Shown here piece after piece: positions 6,090 through 6,925 of a stretch of DNA of 6,925 nucleotides (positions are counted from its first letter, which is position 1; each line of letters opens with the position of its first letter). Both the position numbers and the translations under genes were made by a program. This stretch comes from Gammaproteobacteria bacterium (GTDB lineage: Bacteria; Pseudomonadota; Gammaproteobacteria; J113): assembly GCA_003694425.1 (NCBI GenBank), contig RFJX01000178.1, positions 1-6,925 on the forward strand. Reading direction: 5' to 3'. The notes under the pieces are model-generated. The model was given only the letters and a program-made list of their open reading frames with translations. It was not told the origin of the DNA and did no database searches.

Positions 6090-6925
6090 GAGACCGACCT
6101 CTCGAGCAGCATCGCCTCCAGCTCCCTGCTGATGGTCTCCGGCACGTCCTTTTCGGCCTCGAGCATCGCCACCCGGATGGCGGTGGCAAAGGAGAGGCTG
6201 TCGGCGCTGCCGTGACTCTTGACCACGGTCCCCCGGAGCCCGAGCAGGCTGGCGCCGTTGTATCGCCTCGGATCGATGCGTTTGCGCACCGCCTTGAGCA
6301 CCGGCCTGGCCAGCATGGCCGTGAACCGGGTGTAGAGATTGCGGGTGAACTCCTCGCGCACGAACTCGGTGATCATCTGGGCCACGCCCTCGCTGGACTT
6401 GAGCGCCACGTTGCCGACGAAACCGTCACAGACGATGACATCGGCATCGCCGGTATAGATGTCGTTACCCTCGACGAAACCGATGTAGTTCAATCCGCTC
6501 TCCGCCAGCAGGGTTGCGGTCTGCTTGACCCGGTCATTGCCCTTGATCTCCTCTTCACCGACGTTGAGCAGTCCGACCCGGGGATTGGGGATGTTCTCCA
6601 CCGCCCGGGCCAGTATCGACCCCATGACAGCGAACTGGAACATCTGCTCGGAGCTGGAGTCCACGTTGGCACCGAGATCGAGGAGGAAGGTGTCGCCCTT
6701 CAGTCCCGGCAGGGTGGTGCAGATGGCGGGTCGGTCCACGCCCGGGAGCATGCGCAGGACGAATCGTGCGGTGGCCATCAGGGCACCGGTGTTGCCGGCA
6801 CTGACGCAGGCCTGCACCTCGCCTTCCTTGACCAGGTCGATGGCGACGCGCATCGAGGAGTCCTTCTTGTTGCGCAGGGCGTGGGAGGGGGATTCGCCCA
6901 TCTCCAGGACCTGGCTGGCGTGATG
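6086..6925 (-). CDS. plsX: Phosphate acyltransferase PlsX, 5' end cut off by window edge
   Basis: PlsX makes acyl-phosphate from acyl-ACP and phosphate, which PlsY then uses to acylate glycerol-3-phosphate in phospholipid synthesis. It is a soluble protein that associates peripherally with the membrane. The 279 residues visible run open to the window edge, and by comparison with E. coli about 80 N-terminal residues are missing. Conserved blocks in order are [59 protein letters not shown] and [21 protein letters not shown]. An ATG at 6901 is internal, because the codons before it (HHASQVLE) continue the family sequence. The gene ends in TGA overlapping the fabH TTG start. The neighbouring gene upstream, often rpmF, is outside the window. 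Confidence 0.96.
   Translation of the reverse strand, partial: HHASQVLEMGESPSHALRNKKDSSMRVAIDLVKEGEVQACVSAGNTGALMATARFVLRMLPGVDRPAICTTLPGLKGDTFLLDLGANVDSSSEQMFQFAVMGSILARAVENIPNPRVGLLNVGEEEIKGNDRVKQTATLLAESGLNYIGFVEGNDIYTGDADVIVCDGFVGNVALKSSEGVAQMITEFVREEFTRNLYTRFTAMLARPVLKAVRKRIDPRRYNGASLLGLRGTVVKSHGSADSLSFATAIRVAMLEAEKDVPETISRELEAMLLERSVS
6098..6103 (-). promoter_or_regulatory. Ribosome binding site supporting the TTG start of fabH
   Basis: GAGAGG lies inside the end of plsX with an eight-base spacer to the TTG at 6089. This good spacing and the conserved N-terminus together support the rare TTG start. Confidence 0.65.

Noticed and set aside
4093..6215. Plus-strand open frames opposite fabD (4093-5133) and fabH (5109-6215)
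   Set aside because: Both are antisense shadows of intact, recognisable fab genes and show no motifs of their own.
1..6925. A novel defence, mobile or secondary-metabolite system
   Set aside because: Every gene belongs to the conserved plsX-fab-acpP-pabC-mltG cluster. No transposase, integrase, phage, CRISPR, toxin or polyketide-synthase module is present, and no tRNA or rRNA was recognised.

Overview
This window is a textbook bacterial fatty-acid-synthesis cluster. Every gene is on the minus strand, so transcription runs from base 6925 towards base 1. In transcription order it holds plsX (5' end outside the window), fabH, fabD, fabG, acpP, fabF, pabC and mltG (3' end outside the window). 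This order is the same as in Escherichia coli and many other gammaproteobacteria, where tmk and holB usually follow mltG. With the high G+C content (roughly two thirds by eye) and protein sequences that read as clear E. coli relatives, the order suggests a high-GC gammaproteobacterium. A Chromatiales/Ectothiorhodospiraceae-type lineage would fit, but that rank is an inference from memory of such sequences and has not been tested.

Layout: 6086-6925 is plsX, whose stop codon overlaps the TTG start of fabH (5127-6089). An 89-bp gap with a small hairpin separates fabH from fabD (4090-5037). fabD overlaps fabG (3347-4093) by ATGA. A 150-bp AT-rich gap then precedes acpP (2960-3196). A 155-bp gap with two strong perfect hairpins lies between acpP and fabF (1560-2804, GTG start). 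pabC (698-1540) follows fabF after 19 bp, and mltG (1-710) overlaps the end of pabC by 13 bp.

How the genes work together: FabD loads malonate onto the acyl carrier protein AcpP. FabH condenses acetyl-CoA with malonyl-ACP to start a chain. FabG reduces the 3-keto group and FabF elongates. PlsX takes finished acyl-ACP to acyl-phosphate for phospholipid synthesis. PabC makes p-aminobenzoate for folate, and MltG cleaves nascent peptidoglycan glycan strands; these two sit in the cluster by conserved synteny.

I found no mobile element, CRISPR array, RNA gene or novel protein system. All catalytic residues I know to look for are present in the enzymes. The points worth a second look are non-coding. 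acpP is bracketed on both sides by hairpins that overlap possible promoters, which would let this very abundant protein be expressed separately from its neighbours. There are also two short palindromes at and after the end of fabG, an AT-rich patch inside fabG, and a TTG start for fabH.
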